From Pseudomonas sp. SCA2728.1_7 (lineage in GTDB: Bacteria > Pseudomonadota > Gammaproteobacteria > Pseudomonadales > Pseudomonadaceae), in contig NZ_CP073104.1 of assembly GCF_018138145.1 (NCBI RefSeq), positions 2,604,001 through 2,668,000 on the forward strand: 64,000 bases of DNA, read 5' to 3'. This document shows positions 44,648-52,660 of this stretch, piece after piece. The notes under the pieces are model-generated. The model searched no databases. It was given only the letters and a program-made list of their open reading frames with translations, and was not told the origin of the DNA. Position 1 is the first letter of the stretch; each line of letters opens with the position of its first letter. Position numbers and translations under genes: made by a program.

Positions 44648-45504
44648 TACTTGGCCTCCGAAGCAGCGGCCAACTTGGCCTGGAACGCGCTGAAGTCAGC
44701 GCAGCCATGGATGTATTCGTTGATCCACGCGGTAAACGTCTCACGGTCGCGGGCGATCGGATCCCACGCCTGATAGAAACGATTGTCGCGCTCGGTGTAA
44801 CCGTGGGCGTAGGACGGATGCGCGCCACCGGGTACGTGGCAGACCGCGCTCAAGGCCCAGGTCGGCAGTACGCAGGCGTTCATCGGTGCCTTGAGGTCGT
44901 CGACGATTTCTTCGACGGTGACGATGCAGCGCTTGGCCGCCAGTGCCGCTTCTTTCTGCACACCGAGAATGCCCCACAGCAACACGTTGCCTTGGCGGTC
45001 GGCTTTCTGTGCGTGGATCACGGTCACGTCCGGGCGCACCGACGGCACCGCCGCCAGCACTTCACCGGTGAACGGGCAGGTCACGGTTTTGATCAGTGGA
45101 TTGACCTTCGGCAGGTCAGAGCCGGCGTAAGCGCGCAGCACCGCGAATGGCAGGCCGGACGCGCCAGCAACGTAGGCATTCGCCAGGTCAGCGTGGCTGT
45201 GCTCTTCGATTTCGAGAGCGTGCGGCCATTGCTTCTCGACCGCGTCACGCAGACGGTGCAGCGAACCGACACCCGGGTTGCCGCCCCAGGAGAAAATCAG
45301 TTTGCGTGCGCAACCGGCACCGATCAGTTGGTCGTAGATCAAGTCAGGCGTCATCCGCACCAGCGTCAGATCTTTCTTGCCCTGACGAATGATTTCATGA
45401 CCCGCTGCCGTAGGGATCAAGTGAGTGAAGCCTTCGAGTGCGACGGTGTCACCGTCGTTGACGAATTGCTTCACCGCGTCGTGCAGCGAAAGGATCTCAG
45501 CCAT
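44647..45504 (-). CDS. pcaI: 3-oxoadipate CoA-transferase subunit A
   Basis: The 285-residue protein has the CoA-transferase family I fold: AVKQFVNDGDTVALEGFTHLIPTAAGHEIIRQGKKDL, ARKLIFSWGGNPGVGSLHRLRDAVEKQWP. It is the first gene of the pcaIJF-HG block, with CAGGAGCCC before the ATG at 45504. A PcaR-type palindrome lies about 100 bp upstream at 45606-45637. Confidence 0.94.
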   Translation of the reverse strand: MAEILSLHDAVKQFVNDGDTVALEGFTHLIPTAAGHEIIRQGKKDLTLVRMTPDLIYDQLIGAGCARKLIFSWGGNPGVGSLHRLRDAVEKQWPHALEIEEHSHADLANAYVAGASGLPFAVLRAYAGSDLPKVNPLIKTVTCPFTGEVLAAVPSVRPDVTVIHAQKADRQGNVLLWGILGVQKEAALAAKRCIVTVEEIVDDLKAPMNACVLPTWALSAVCHVPGGAHPSYAHGYTERDNRFYQAWDPIARDRETFTAWINEYIHGCADFSAFQAKLAAASEAK

Positions 45505-45605
45505 GGAGCGGGCTCCTGTTTTTGTAATGAATCGCCAGTGATAAAAAGGCGCGAGGTTCAGCGCCGGAGTCACTGAAGATTAAGCCTGGGAAATTCACCA
45601 AACAA

Positions 45606-45637
45606 TCCGATAATCGACTGAGTGTTCGTTTATCGAA
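45606..45637. promoter_or_regulatory. PcaR-type operator upstream of pcaI
   Basis: TCCGATAATCGAC at 45606-45618 and TTCGTTTATCGAA at 45625-45637 form an imperfect inverted repeat that resembles the other two in this cluster. It lies in the 268-bp gap between pcaK and pcaI, on the upstream side of pcaI. Confidence 0.72.
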
Positions 45638-45667
45638 CAGATTGTTACTCCCCTAACTATCACCTCA

Positions 45668-45733
45668 TTCGCGAGCAGGCTCGCTCCCACATTGGAATGC
45701 ATTTCAAAATGTGGGAGCGAGCCTGCTCGCGAA
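45668..45733. repeat. REP pair (REPIN), G type
   Basis: Inverted G-type REPs with a short spacer, between the pcaI operator and the 3' end of pcaK. Confidence 0.95.
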
Positions 45734-45772
45734 GGGGCCGGAACATTCGACGAACATTCCTACGCATGAAAC

Positions 45773-47119
45773 TCAGGTCGCATCCGCATGACTGACCATG
45801 CCCTTGATCAGCACCGCAGCTGTCGCCAACGCCGCCGGAATCACCAACGCCGTCAGCACCTGCTCGAAATTCCAGCCCAGCCCCAACAAGGTCGCGCCCA
45901 TCCACGCCCCGAGAATCGCGCCAAAGCGGCCAATCCCGAGCATCCACGAGACCCCGGTCGCCCGCCCCTGCGTCGGATAAAACCGCGCGGCCAGCGACGG
46001 CATCGCCGATTGCGCACCGTTCACACACATCCCCGCCACCAGTACCAAAGTCGCCAGCAAGGTGATGTTGCCCAGGCTCTGCCCGACCGCGTAGGCAAAC
46101 ACCCCGGCCAGCAGGTAGAAAATGCCGATGACCTTGTGCGGATTGAAGCGGTCCATCGCCCATCCCACCGCGACCGCGCTCAACACCCCGCCAAACTGGA
46201 ACAACGCTCCGATAAACGCGGCTTGTTCCATGCTCGCACCGCTGTCACGCATCAGCGTCGGCAGCCAACTGGTCAGCAGATAAACGATCACCAGGCCCAT
46301 GAAATAGGTCAGCCACAGCAGCAAGGTGCCGGTGCTGTAAGTGCCGGAAAAGATCACCGCAAACACGTTGCGCGCCTTGACGGTCTTCTGTTCAGGCACG
46401 CTGAAACTGGAGGCTTGGGCGACGGTGAGCGGGTCGATCGGTGCCAGGGTTTTGCGCACTTTGTCAGTGCCGCGGTTACGCACGACAAGGTAGCGCGCCG
46501 ACTCTGGCAGCCAGAACAGCAGCACCACGGCGAGGATCAACGGCAGAACCCCGCCAATCAGCAACAGACTGTGCCAGCCGAACGCCGGAATCAGCTTGGC
46601 GGAAATAAACCCGCCACCGGCCATGCCGAGGTTGAAGCCGCAGAACATGCTGGTCACCAGCAGCGATTTCTTGCGCTCCGGGGTGTATTCCGAGAGGAGT
46701 GTTGTGGCATTCGGCATCCCCGCCCCCAGACCCAGACCGGTCAGGAAACGCAGCACCAGCAATTGCTCAACATTGGTGCTGTACGCCGACGCCAGACTGA
46801 AGGCACCGAACAGAACCACGGCGCCCACCAGTACGACTTTTCGCCCGAAGCGGTCAGCCAACGGGCCAGAACCCAGTGCGCCGAAAACCATGCCGATCAG
46901 CGCGGCGCTCATCACCGGACCAAGGCTGGCGCGGTCGATGCCCCAGTCCTGCGACAGCGCCGGGGCAATAAAGCCCATCGCCGCCGTGTCGAGGCCATCG
47001 AGGAAGACAATCAGGAAACACAGGATCACCACCCGCCACTGATAGCGCGAGATCGGTTGGGCATTGATGAAAGTCTGCACGTCGAGGCAGTTACCTACAG
47101 CGGACTGAGGCTGGTTCAT
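45773..47119 (-). CDS. pcaK: 4-hydroxybenzoate/protocatechuate transporter PcaK
   Basis: The 448-residue aromatic acid:H+ symporter of the MFS has 12 helices: VVILCFLIVFLDGLDTAAMGFIAPAL (TM1 with the conserved FLDGLD aspartate), the loop motif GPLADRFGRKVVLV, and RFLTGLGLGAGMPNATTLLSEYTPERKKSLLV. PcaK imports 4-hydroxybenzoate and protocatechuate and is needed for chemotaxis to them in P. putida. The ATG at 47119 was chosen because it precedes TM1 by the usual distance. A perfect PcaR-type palindrome lies 255 bp upstream. Confidence 0.93.
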   Translation of the reverse strand: MNQPQSAVGNCLDVQTFINAQPISRYQWRVVILCFLIVFLDGLDTAAMGFIAPALSQDWGIDRASLGPVMSAALIGMVFGALGSGPLADRFGRKVVLVGAVVLFGAFSLASAYSTNVEQLLVLRFLTGLGLGAGMPNATTLLSEYTPERKKSLLVTSMFCGFNLGMAGGGFISAKLIPAFGWHSLLLIGGVLPLILAVVLLFWLPESARYLVVRNRGTDKVRKTLAPIDPLTVAQASSFSVPEQKTVKARNVFAVIFSGTYSTGTLLLWLTYFMGLVIVYLLTSWLPTLMRDSGASMEQAAFIGALFQFGGVLSAVAVGWAMDRFNPHKVIGIFYLLAGVFAYAVGQSLGNITLLATLVLVAGMCVNGAQSAMPSLAARFYPTQGRATGVSWMLGIGRFGAILGAWMGATLLGLGWNFEQVLTALVIPAALATAAVLIKGMVSHADAT

Positions 47120-47373
47120 TATTTTTATTCCACGCAAAAAACGCAGTCGAACGGCGGCCGGCCAAAGAGCGGCACGGTCACAAGAATAGAAGGTCTGGAT
47201 CAGGCGTTGCGGGAAACCCGGCAACAGCGGGTGGAGCGGAGACAGTCGGAGAGCGTGCGCATGGTGAGTTGCCTCTTGTCATTATTATGGGAGTCGACAG
47301 TCCGGCGGGCTCATTCATATCAGCGCCGGATGACGCTGCCGCGACATTAATGATCCGAGGGTTTTAGCGTCAA

Positions 47374-47405
47374 TTCGATAAACGCAACACTGTGCGTTTA
47401 TCGAA
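47374..47405. promoter_or_regulatory. PcaR-type operator between pcaR and pcaK
   Basis: TTCGATAAACGCA at 47374-47386 and TGCGTTTATCGAA at 47393-47405 form a perfect 13-bp inverted repeat with a 6-bp centre. It stands just downstream of the pcaR stop codon, upstream of pcaK. Confidence 0.82.
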
Positions 47406-47413
47406 CAGCTTCA

Positions 47414-48256
47414 TCAGGCAAACAACTGCGCACTCAAGTCGCGACTGGCACTGAGCAGGCCCGGCAGGAAGCGCTGCTCAAGCTCGGTACGGCTGACGCG
47501 ACCAGCGTGGGTGCTGACGTTGAGCGCCGCCACCACCTGACCGGAAGCGTCGTAGACCGGCACGGCAATCGATCGCAGGCCCTGTTCCAGTTCCTGATCG
47601 ACGATGCACCAGCCCTGCTGCCGCACTTCCTGCAGGCATTCGAGCAACGCGTCGGGTGTATGGATCGTGCGACTGGTCTTGGCGACCAGTTCGGCGTGAT
47701 CGAGGTATTCACGCAAGGACGTGTCGTCCAGTGCCGCCAGCAGGATCCGCCCCATCGACGTGCAGTACGCCGGCAAACGACCGCCCACCGACAGATCCAC
47801 CGAAATCAACCGCTGGGTGGTTGCCGAGCGGGCGATGTAGAGAATGTCGTCGCCTTCGAGCGTGGCCATGTTGCAGGCTTCGTGCAGTTGCTCGCTCATG
47901 CGGTCGAGGTACGGCTGGGCGGACACTGCCAACGGCGTCGACGACAGATAGGCGTGGCCGAGGGTCAGCACTTTGGGCAGCAATGAGTAGGTGCGACCAT
48001 CCGTGGTGGCGTAGCCGAGTTTGATCAAGGTATGCAGGCAACGGCGCACGGCGGCGCGGGGAATTTCCGTGCGGTGACTGATTTGGGCGATGGTCAGATG
48101 GCGTTTGCGCTCTTGAAACGCCTGCACCACCGCCAGGCCCCGGGCCAGCGAGGTCATGAAGTCCGGATCACCGGTCAGCGCCTGGATGCGTTTGGCCGGC
48201 GAGGCGACGATCGGCGGCGCCACGGAGGTGAAAGAGTTGCGCATTTGATCGTTCAT
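47414..48256 (-). CDS. pcaR: IclR-family activator PcaR
   Basis: The 280-residue protein has an IclR helix-turn-helix (residues about 34-95: MTSLARGLAVVQAFQERKRHLTIAQISHRTEIPRAAVRRCLHTLIKLGYA). An effector-binding domain follows, with RQQGWCIVDQELEQGLRSIAVPVYDASGQVVAALNVSTHAGR. PcaR activates pca genes in response to beta-ketoadipate. The palindrome in its own promoter (48342-48371) fits autoregulation. It is the first gene in the cluster. Confidence 0.95.
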   Translation of the reverse strand: MNDQMRNSFTSVAPPIVASPAKRIQALTGDPDFMTSLARGLAVVQAFQERKRHLTIAQISHRTEIPRAAVRRCLHTLIKLGYATTDGRTYSLLPKVLTLGHAYLSSTPLAVSAQPYLDRMSEQLHEACNMATLEGDDILYIARSATTQRLISVDLSVGGRLPAYCTSMGRILLAALDDTSLREYLDHAELVAKTSRTIHTPDALLECLQEVRQQGWCIVDQELEQGLRSIAVPVYDASGQVVAALNVSTHAGRVSRTELEQRFLPGLLSASRDLSAQLFA

Positions 48257-48341
48257 TTCTTGTCCTTCTATACGGCACGGATCAATGGGCTATACAAGCG
48301 GCTCGCCGACCAATGCACAAGCGTCGGGCCTGCAAGATTGG

Positions 48342-48371
48342 GCGATTATCGAACCGTCGACCGATAATCGC
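48342..48371. promoter_or_regulatory. PcaR-type operator upstream of pcaR
   Basis: GCGATTATCG at 48342-48351 and CGATAATCGC at 48362-48371 form a perfect 10-bp inverted repeat with a 10-bp centre, 86 bp upstream of the pcaR start codon. Confidence 0.78.
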
Positions 48372-48907
48372 AATCCGGCGCAGCCACCTCAACGCCGGCA
48401 TTGAACGCTTGTTCAACTTCGGTAGCCCGTTCAATCGCGTCTTAGTTGTTCGACTAAATGGCGCCAAAAACACATCGCCGGGTAAATAACGATTTGTCCG
48501 CTCGACAACTAGTAACAAAAGTTGCGAATAACAAAACGATCACACATCCCGAACCGTTTTTAACTTGGCAAAGATAGTCATTCCTGAATCGACCGCTATA
48601 ATGCATCTCAGTGGGGCCGCGTTGTTTGATTCGGTGCGGCGACCACCTGCTGAGGCAATGTCCATTGCCGTCAGCCTGGCCAGCGCCTGATGCGCATTAC
48701 TTATGCAACGCCAGCGCTTGCTGAAACAGGAAACTGATGCTGCGTCAGTTTTAATCTGGTGTCGTAGCCGCCTGCAACATGGAAGTCTTGATCGCCATGC
48801 GATGACCTCAACGCCTGTCCGGGCGCTGAGCACTCGACCGGGCCACTCACTGGATTCGTTGCAGCGCGTTTCACCAGACATTTATCTCAACTCATACAGG
48901 TAGCACT
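48372..48907. other. Intergenic stretch without a recognised gene
   Basis: This 536-bp gap holds a good -10 hexamer TATAAT on the plus strand at 48597-48602 (no clear -35). At about 48730-48755 there is a small hairpin, AAACTGA/TCAGTTT followed by TAAT. A transcript of about 150 nt could run between them, but conservation is unknown. The open frames in this stretch have poor codon use. I do not call an RNA gene. Confidence 0.35.
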
Positions 48908-49108
48908 GTGACGAAAGACGAACTGCGCGCGGAACTTGAGCGCCAGGAACAACGTTACAAGGAAGTTTACGGCGGGGAAGTCACCACCTACGCCGCTCAA
49001 CCGGAACCGGAACGCAAGGCATGGCGTAAACGCCCCACTGTTCAGGATCAGGTCTTCAAACAGGAAATCGAAAAGATCGAAAAGGAACTCAAAGCCGAAG
49101 AGCCGTGA
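48908..49108 (+). CDS. Small charged hypothetical protein
   Basis: The 66-residue product starts at a GTG with AGGTAG upstream. It is hydrophilic and probably helical throughout: [27 protein letters not shown] at the start, then [18 protein letters not shown] at the end, a likely short coiled coil. The central part contains RKAWRKRP. I recognise no family; such a small conserved gene next to the pit transporter seems plausible. Codon use fits the genome. Confidence 0.65.
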   Translation: MTKDELRAELERQEQRYKEVYGGEVTTYAAQPEPERKAWRKRPTVQDQVFKQEIEKIEKELKAEEP

Positions 49109-49482
49109 GCCACGGTTATTTGTATCTTTCGAGGGTTTACGTGCACACCGGTTACAAGCGCGGTGTCGAGACGAAGCCTTGCGCGCCCGCTACCCGCGGG
49201 CAGCGGCGATCTCCCCGCCTGGCAGGCTGAAGGGCGCTTCCTACACGTTTCACAGATATTTCAGACAGGCGTTTGAGCCTCTCCTGTGGCGGTAAAAACG
49301 CTTGTCAAAAAAGTCTTTTTTCATATAAATCAAAGACTTGAAAAACCCTGCGCGACGCTTGGTTTTCATGCGCTGCAACAAATTAAATCGAAGAAGTGTG
49401 TAACCGATGAGCAGGTAGGGCATCGATTTCCAGTCTTTTCTGGCATAATCGCGCCCCCTTACGACCGGGTCAGAAAACCTTC
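49109..49482. other. Intergenic leader region of the pit gene
   Basis: A 374-bp gap with no supported gene. The region becomes AT-rich near 49300-49340. A likely -10 (GCATAAT) lies at about 49442-49448, 40 bp before the pit start. No Pho box of the CTGTCAT type is visible. Confidence 0.4.
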
Positions 49483-50958
49483 ATGATCGATTTATTCAGC
49501 GGACTGGATGCTTGGGTGCTTGTGAGCCTCTTGCTCGCCCTGACGTTTGTCCTCGCCTTCGAGTTCATCAATGGATTTCATGACACCGCTAACGCGGTAG
49601 CCACTGTTATCTACACCAAAGCCATGCCGCCCCACCTGGCGGTGTTCTTTTCCGGTGTGTTCAATTTCCTCGGCGTGCTGCTGGGCGGCGTTGGCGTGGC
49701 GTATGCCATTGTCCATTTGCTGCCGGTGGAACTGCTGATCAATGTGAACACCGGCCATGGTCTGGCGATGGTGTTCTCGTTGCTCGCCGCGGCAATCGCC
49801 TGGAATTTGGGCACCTGGTACTTCGGTATCCCGGCTTCCAGCTCGCATACCCTGATCGGTTCGATCCTCGGTGTCGGCCTGGCCAATGCCCTGATCAACG
49901 ACATTCCGTTGGCCGACGGCGTGAACTGGCAGAAAGCGATCGACATCGGCGCCTCGCTGGTGTTCTCGCCGATGGCCGGTTTCCTGATCGCCGCGCTGAT
50001 CCTGATCGGCCTGAAGTGGTGGCGTCCGCTGTCGAAGATGCACAAGACACCGGAACAGCGCCGCAAGATCGACGACAAGAAGCATCCGCCGTTCTGGAAC
50101 CGTCTGGTCCTGGTGATCTCGGCCATGGCCGTGAGCTTCGTGCACGGTTCCAACGATGGCCAGAAAGGCATCGGCCTGATCATGCTGGTGCTGATCGGTA
50201 TCGTCCCTGCGCAGTTCGTTCTCGACCTTAACAGCACCACTTATCAGATCGAACGTACTCGCGATGCGACCCTGCACCTGAGCCAGTTCTACCAGCGCAA
50301 CGCCGATTCGCTGGGTGAATTCCTGGCCCTGGGCAAAAGCGTGGAAGGCGACCTGCCGGAGAAATTCCGCTGCAACCCGCAGCAGACCGAACCGACCATC
50401 AGCGCCCTGCTGCACACCCTTAAAGGCGTAGCGGACTACCACTCGCTGTCGTCGGAAAGCCGTATCGAAGTGCGTCGTTACCTGCTGTGCCTGGACGACA
50501 CCGCGAAAAAGGTTGGCAAGTTGCCAGGCCTGGAACCGCGTGAAAAGGCTGACCTCGACAAGCTGCGCAAAGACCTGACCACCACCACCGAATACGCCCC
50601 GTTCTGGGTGATTCTGGCGGTCGCACTGGCTTTGGGCCTGGGCACTATGGTTGGCTGGAAACGCGTTGTTCTGACCATCGGTGAGAAGATCGGCAAGCAG
50701 GGCATGACCTATTCCCAGGGCATGTCGGCGCAGATCACCACGGCCAGTCTGATCGGTATGGCCAACATTTTCAGCCTGCCGGTGTCGACCACGCACGTTC
50801 TGTCCTCGGGCGTGGCTGGCACCATGGTTGCTAACAAGAGCGGCCTGCAAGGTGGCACGGTTCGCACCATTCTGTTGGCATGGGTGTTGACCCTGCCAGC
50901 GACTGTGGCGCTGTCGGCTGGGTTGTTCTGGCTGGCGTCGAAGGCGCTGGGTAGTTGA
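49483..50958 (+). CDS. pit: Low-affinity inorganic phosphate transporter (Pit family)
   Basis: The 491-residue inner-membrane protein has the two PHO4 signatures: FEFINGFHDTANAVATVIYTKAM near residue 27 and SFVHGSNDGQKGIGLIMLVL near 216. Hydrophobic helices lie at both ends and a hydrophilic loop of about 150 residues in the middle (236-370). The loop is characteristic of PitA-type proteins. It couples phosphate or metal-phosphate uptake to protons. A strong terminator follows 18 bp downstream, directly before the microsatellite at 51023. Confidence 0.94.
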   Translation: MIDLFSGLDAWVLVSLLLALTFVLAFEFINGFHDTANAVATVIYTKAMPPHLAVFFSGVFNFLGVLLGGVGVAYAIVHLLPVELLINVNTGHGLAMVFSLLAAAIAWNLGTWYFGIPASSSHTLIGSILGVGLANALINDIPLADGVNWQKAIDIGASLVFSPMAGFLIAALILIGLKWWRPLSKMHKTPEQRRKIDDKKHPPFWNRLVLVISAMAVSFVHGSNDGQKGIGLIMLVLIGIVPAQFVLDLNSTTYQIERTRDATLHLSQFYQRNADSLGEFLALGKSVEGDLPEKFRCNPQQTEPTISALLHTLKGVADYHSLSSESRIEVRRYLLCLDDTAKKVGKLPGLEPREKADLDKLRKDLTTTTEYAPFWVILAVALALGLGTMVGWKRVVLTIGEKIGKQGMTYSQGMSAQITTASLIGMANIFSLPVSTTHVLSSGVAGTMVANKSGLQGGTVRTILLAWVLTLPATVALSAGLFWLASKALGS

Positions 50959-50976
50959 TAGATAGCGGGACATGAG

Positions 50977-51011
50977 AAAGGCGCGATTCGAGAGGATCGC
51001 GCCTTTTTTTT
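50977..51011 (+). terminator. Rho-independent terminator after pit
   Basis: AAAGGCGCGAT and ATCGCGCCTTT form the stem, with loop TCGAGAGG and a run of T. Confidence 0.92.
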
Positions 51012-51022
51012 GTCTGGGGTTT

Positions 51023-51069
51023 GGGATTGGGATTGGGATTGGGATTGGGATTGGGATTGGGATTGGGGG
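51023..51069. repeat. Hexanucleotide microsatellite (GGGATT)7
   Basis: Seven perfect GGGATT units at 51023-51064 followed by GGGGG. Eight runs of three or more G separated by ATT make this a possible G-quadruplex former. It starts 12 bp after the pit terminator. The open frames through it (Gly-Leu or Asp-Trp repeats) are artefacts. Confidence 0.97.
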
Positions 51070-51320
51070 CATATCCGTTGCTGCGGGGGTTGCCGCTGGC
51101 GGTTTCGCTCTTACAGCGAGTCCCTTTTTCAAACGCCAAAAAGGAACCAAAAGGCTTTGCCCCTGGCGTACGGCACTTCGCTGAGGCTCAGTGTTCCCTC
51201 GCTACGGTGTCCATCCGGGGGCATCGCCTACGGTTTGCTTCCCTGCACCTCCTCTCGATGTATGCGGCTACGCCGCACGGCGCTGCGCGCCTCCCCCCGG
51301 ATGAACACCTACGCTCGGCC
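51068..51320 (+). repeat. Left arm of a long imperfect inverted repeat
   Basis: About 250 bp that match the reverse complement of 52025-52340 in the same order. The outer part is TTTCGCTCTTACAGCGAGTC and AAACGCC; the inner part has GCCTACGGTTTGCTT and CTGCACCTCCTCTCG. The region is GC-rich and non-coding. The same type of sequence occurs many times in pseudomonad genomes, where open frames in it are often misannotated. Confidence 0.75.
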
Positions 51321-51366
51321 TGCCGATGGGGCAAAAGATCAAAAACCACATCAAAAGCCAAAGCCA

Positions 51367-51960
51367 GATCAAGAGCCCCTCACCCTAGCCCTCTCCCGGA
51401 GGGAGAGGGGACTGATCGAGGTGTTTGGCAGAAGTACGCCGACGTGCGATACCGCGCTGAACTCAGGCTTTGAAAAGCACAAAAATCGGCCCCATTTCCC
51501 TCGATAGATGGGACTGATCGAGGTGTTTGGGAGAGGTACGCCGACTTGGGATACCGAGTCGAACTCAGATTCCGAAACAGATCAAAAGCCCCTCACCCTA
51601 GCCCTCTCCCGGAGGGAGAGGGGACTGACCGGGGTGTTTGGAAGAGATACGCCGACTTGGGATACCGAGTCGAACTCAGATTCCGAAACAGATCAAAAGC
51701 CCCTCACCCTAGCCCTCTCCCAGAGGGAGAGGGGACTGACCGGGGTGTTTGGAAGAGATACGCCGACTTGGGATACCGAGCCGAACTCAGATTCCGAAAC
51801 AGATCAAAAGCCCCTCACCCTAGCCCTCTCCCGAAGGGAGAGGGGACTGACCGAGGTGTTTGGGAGAGTTACGCCGACTTGGAATACCGCGTTGAACTCA
51901 GATCTTGAAAAGCCCACAAATCGGCTCCCTCTCCTTGGGGAGAGGGCTGGGGTGAGGGGC
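51367..51960. repeat. 111-bp tandem repeat array
   Basis: The unit starts GATCAAAAGCCCCTCACCCT and includes a palindrome (CCCTCTCCC, then 3-5 bases, then GGGAGAGGGG) plus GTGTTTGGAAGAGATACGCC and GACTTGGGATACCGAG. Copies start at 51367, 51580, 51691 and 51802 (exact period 111), with a truncated copy lacking the palindrome at about 51505-51579. A final inverted palindrome half (CTTGGGGAGAGGGCTGGGGTG) closes it at about 51935-51957. The units at 51580 and 51691 differ by only one base, which indicates recent duplication. Confidence 0.93.
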
Positions 51961-52024
51961 GAATCCAACACCGAACCAAAGCCGAACACCCGCTCTTCAC
52001 CACTCAATAGGCCGAGTGTCAGCT

Positions 52025-52340
52025 CGCCTGCTCTTGATCTTGATCCACGGGCGACGTCGGAAGGCTGAGTGGAGGGATTGATCCGGGCGTGGGAGCGCAG
52101 CGACCGTTTGGCGCAGCCAAACACAGCGAGAGGAGGTGCAGCGAAGCAAACCGTAGGCGCTGCGCCCGGATCGATCCCGCAGCGAAGGAACCCCGAGCCC
52201 CAGCGAGCGGGCCGCACGTAGGAGCAAGCGTTTTTTTGCTTACTTTTTTGAGGCGTTTGTCAAAAAAGTGAGTCGCCGTCAGGGCGAAACCCTAAGCCGC
52301 CGTTACCGAAGCAACGGATATACACCCAAAACCCCAAGAA
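52025..52340 (-). repeat. Right arm of a long imperfect inverted repeat
   Basis: The reverse complement matches the left arm at 51068-51320 over about 250 bp, with roughly four of five bases equal by eye in the core. It contains AAGCAAACCGTAGGC and CGAGAGGAGGTGCAG inside, and AGTGAGTCGCCGTCAGGGCG near the outer end. No gene is supported in 52000-52370. Confidence 0.75.
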
Positions 52341-52369
52341 CATGGTCGGCCCACAGGCCGCCAAGACAC

Positions 52370-52398
52370 AAAAAAAAAGGGGCAACCGAAGTCGCCCC
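52370..52398 (-). terminator. Rho-independent terminator after ccoM
   Basis: On the minus strand GGGGCGAC-TTCG-GTTGCCCC with one mismatch, followed by nine T. It stands 34 bp after the ccoM stop codon. Confidence 0.9.
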
Positions 52399-52431
52399 AA
52401 AATGCCTTGCGTGCTCATCAATCCAGAAGAA

Positions 52432-52545
52432 TCACTTCTTGCGCTTATTCGCATCCTTCCAGATAAAAAATCCAAACCCTGCAAAAAACAGAACCATCAG
52501 CCCTACAGTCAGGACCCCGGCAAACACCACGTTATCGAAAAACAT
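52432..52545 (-). CDS. ccoM: Cytochrome cbb3 oxidase small subunit CcoM
   Basis: The 37-residue product MFFDNVVFAGVLTVGLMVLF followed by FAGFGFFIWKDANKRKK is a single transmembrane helix with a short basic cytoplasmic tail. The pattern 'FxDNVVxAGVxTVGLM...AGFGxFIWKD' matches CcoM of P. stutzeri, a subunit that stabilises the assembled cbb3 oxidase. It is shorter than most gene-finding limits. AGGAGG is 6 bp before the ATG. Two ANR/FNR-like boxes upstream fit expression under low oxygen. The other cco genes are not in this window. Confidence 0.9.
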   Translation of the reverse strand: MFFDNVVFAGVLTVGLMVLFFAGFGFFIWKDANKRKK

Positions 52546-52610
52546 GACTGGCCTCCTGGCCCCTGCTCTGCTGCGATGGACCTAAGTTACCAAACACACA
52601 GACGCACAAA

Positions 52611-52624
52611 TTGACCGGGATCAA
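52611..52624. promoter_or_regulatory. ANR/FNR-like box upstream of ccoM
   Basis: TTGACCGGGATCAA agrees with the ANR/FNR consensus TTGAT-N4-ATCAA at nine of ten positions and stands 66 bp before the ccoM start codon on its upstream side. Confidence 0.8.
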
Positions 52625-52660
52625 TACCAGCAAGGAAGGGAGATAAAGGAGGGAAAATAA

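Noticed and set aside
45788..47350. 520-codon plus-strand frame over pcaK
   Set aside because: Antisense to pcaK with Gln/Arg/His-rich composition and no recognisable domain.
51023..51069. Telomere-like or origin sequence
   Set aside because: The repeat resembles telomeric DNA only in having G runs. No DnaA boxes, AT-rich unwinding region or replication genes are near.
49492..51150. 552-codon minus-strand frame over the pit gene
   Set aside because: Antisense to pit; begins in the GGGATT microsatellite and is an artefact of codon bias.
51021..51473. Plus-strand frame with Gly-Leu repeats
   Set aside because: Translation of the microsatellite and a non-coding repeat arm; other frames there are equally open.
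51367..51960. CRISPR array
   Set aside because: The whole 111-bp unit is repeated, with no unique spacers, and no cas genes are near.
51508..52068. 186-codon frame with tandem repeats
   Set aside because: The 111-bp unit is a multiple of three, so all frames stay open. There is no ribosome binding site and no domain; the palindromes argue for a non-coding repeat.
52268..52585. 105-codon plus-strand frame
   Set aside because: It lies across a repeat arm, a terminator and ccoM on the other strand, and has no ribosome binding site.
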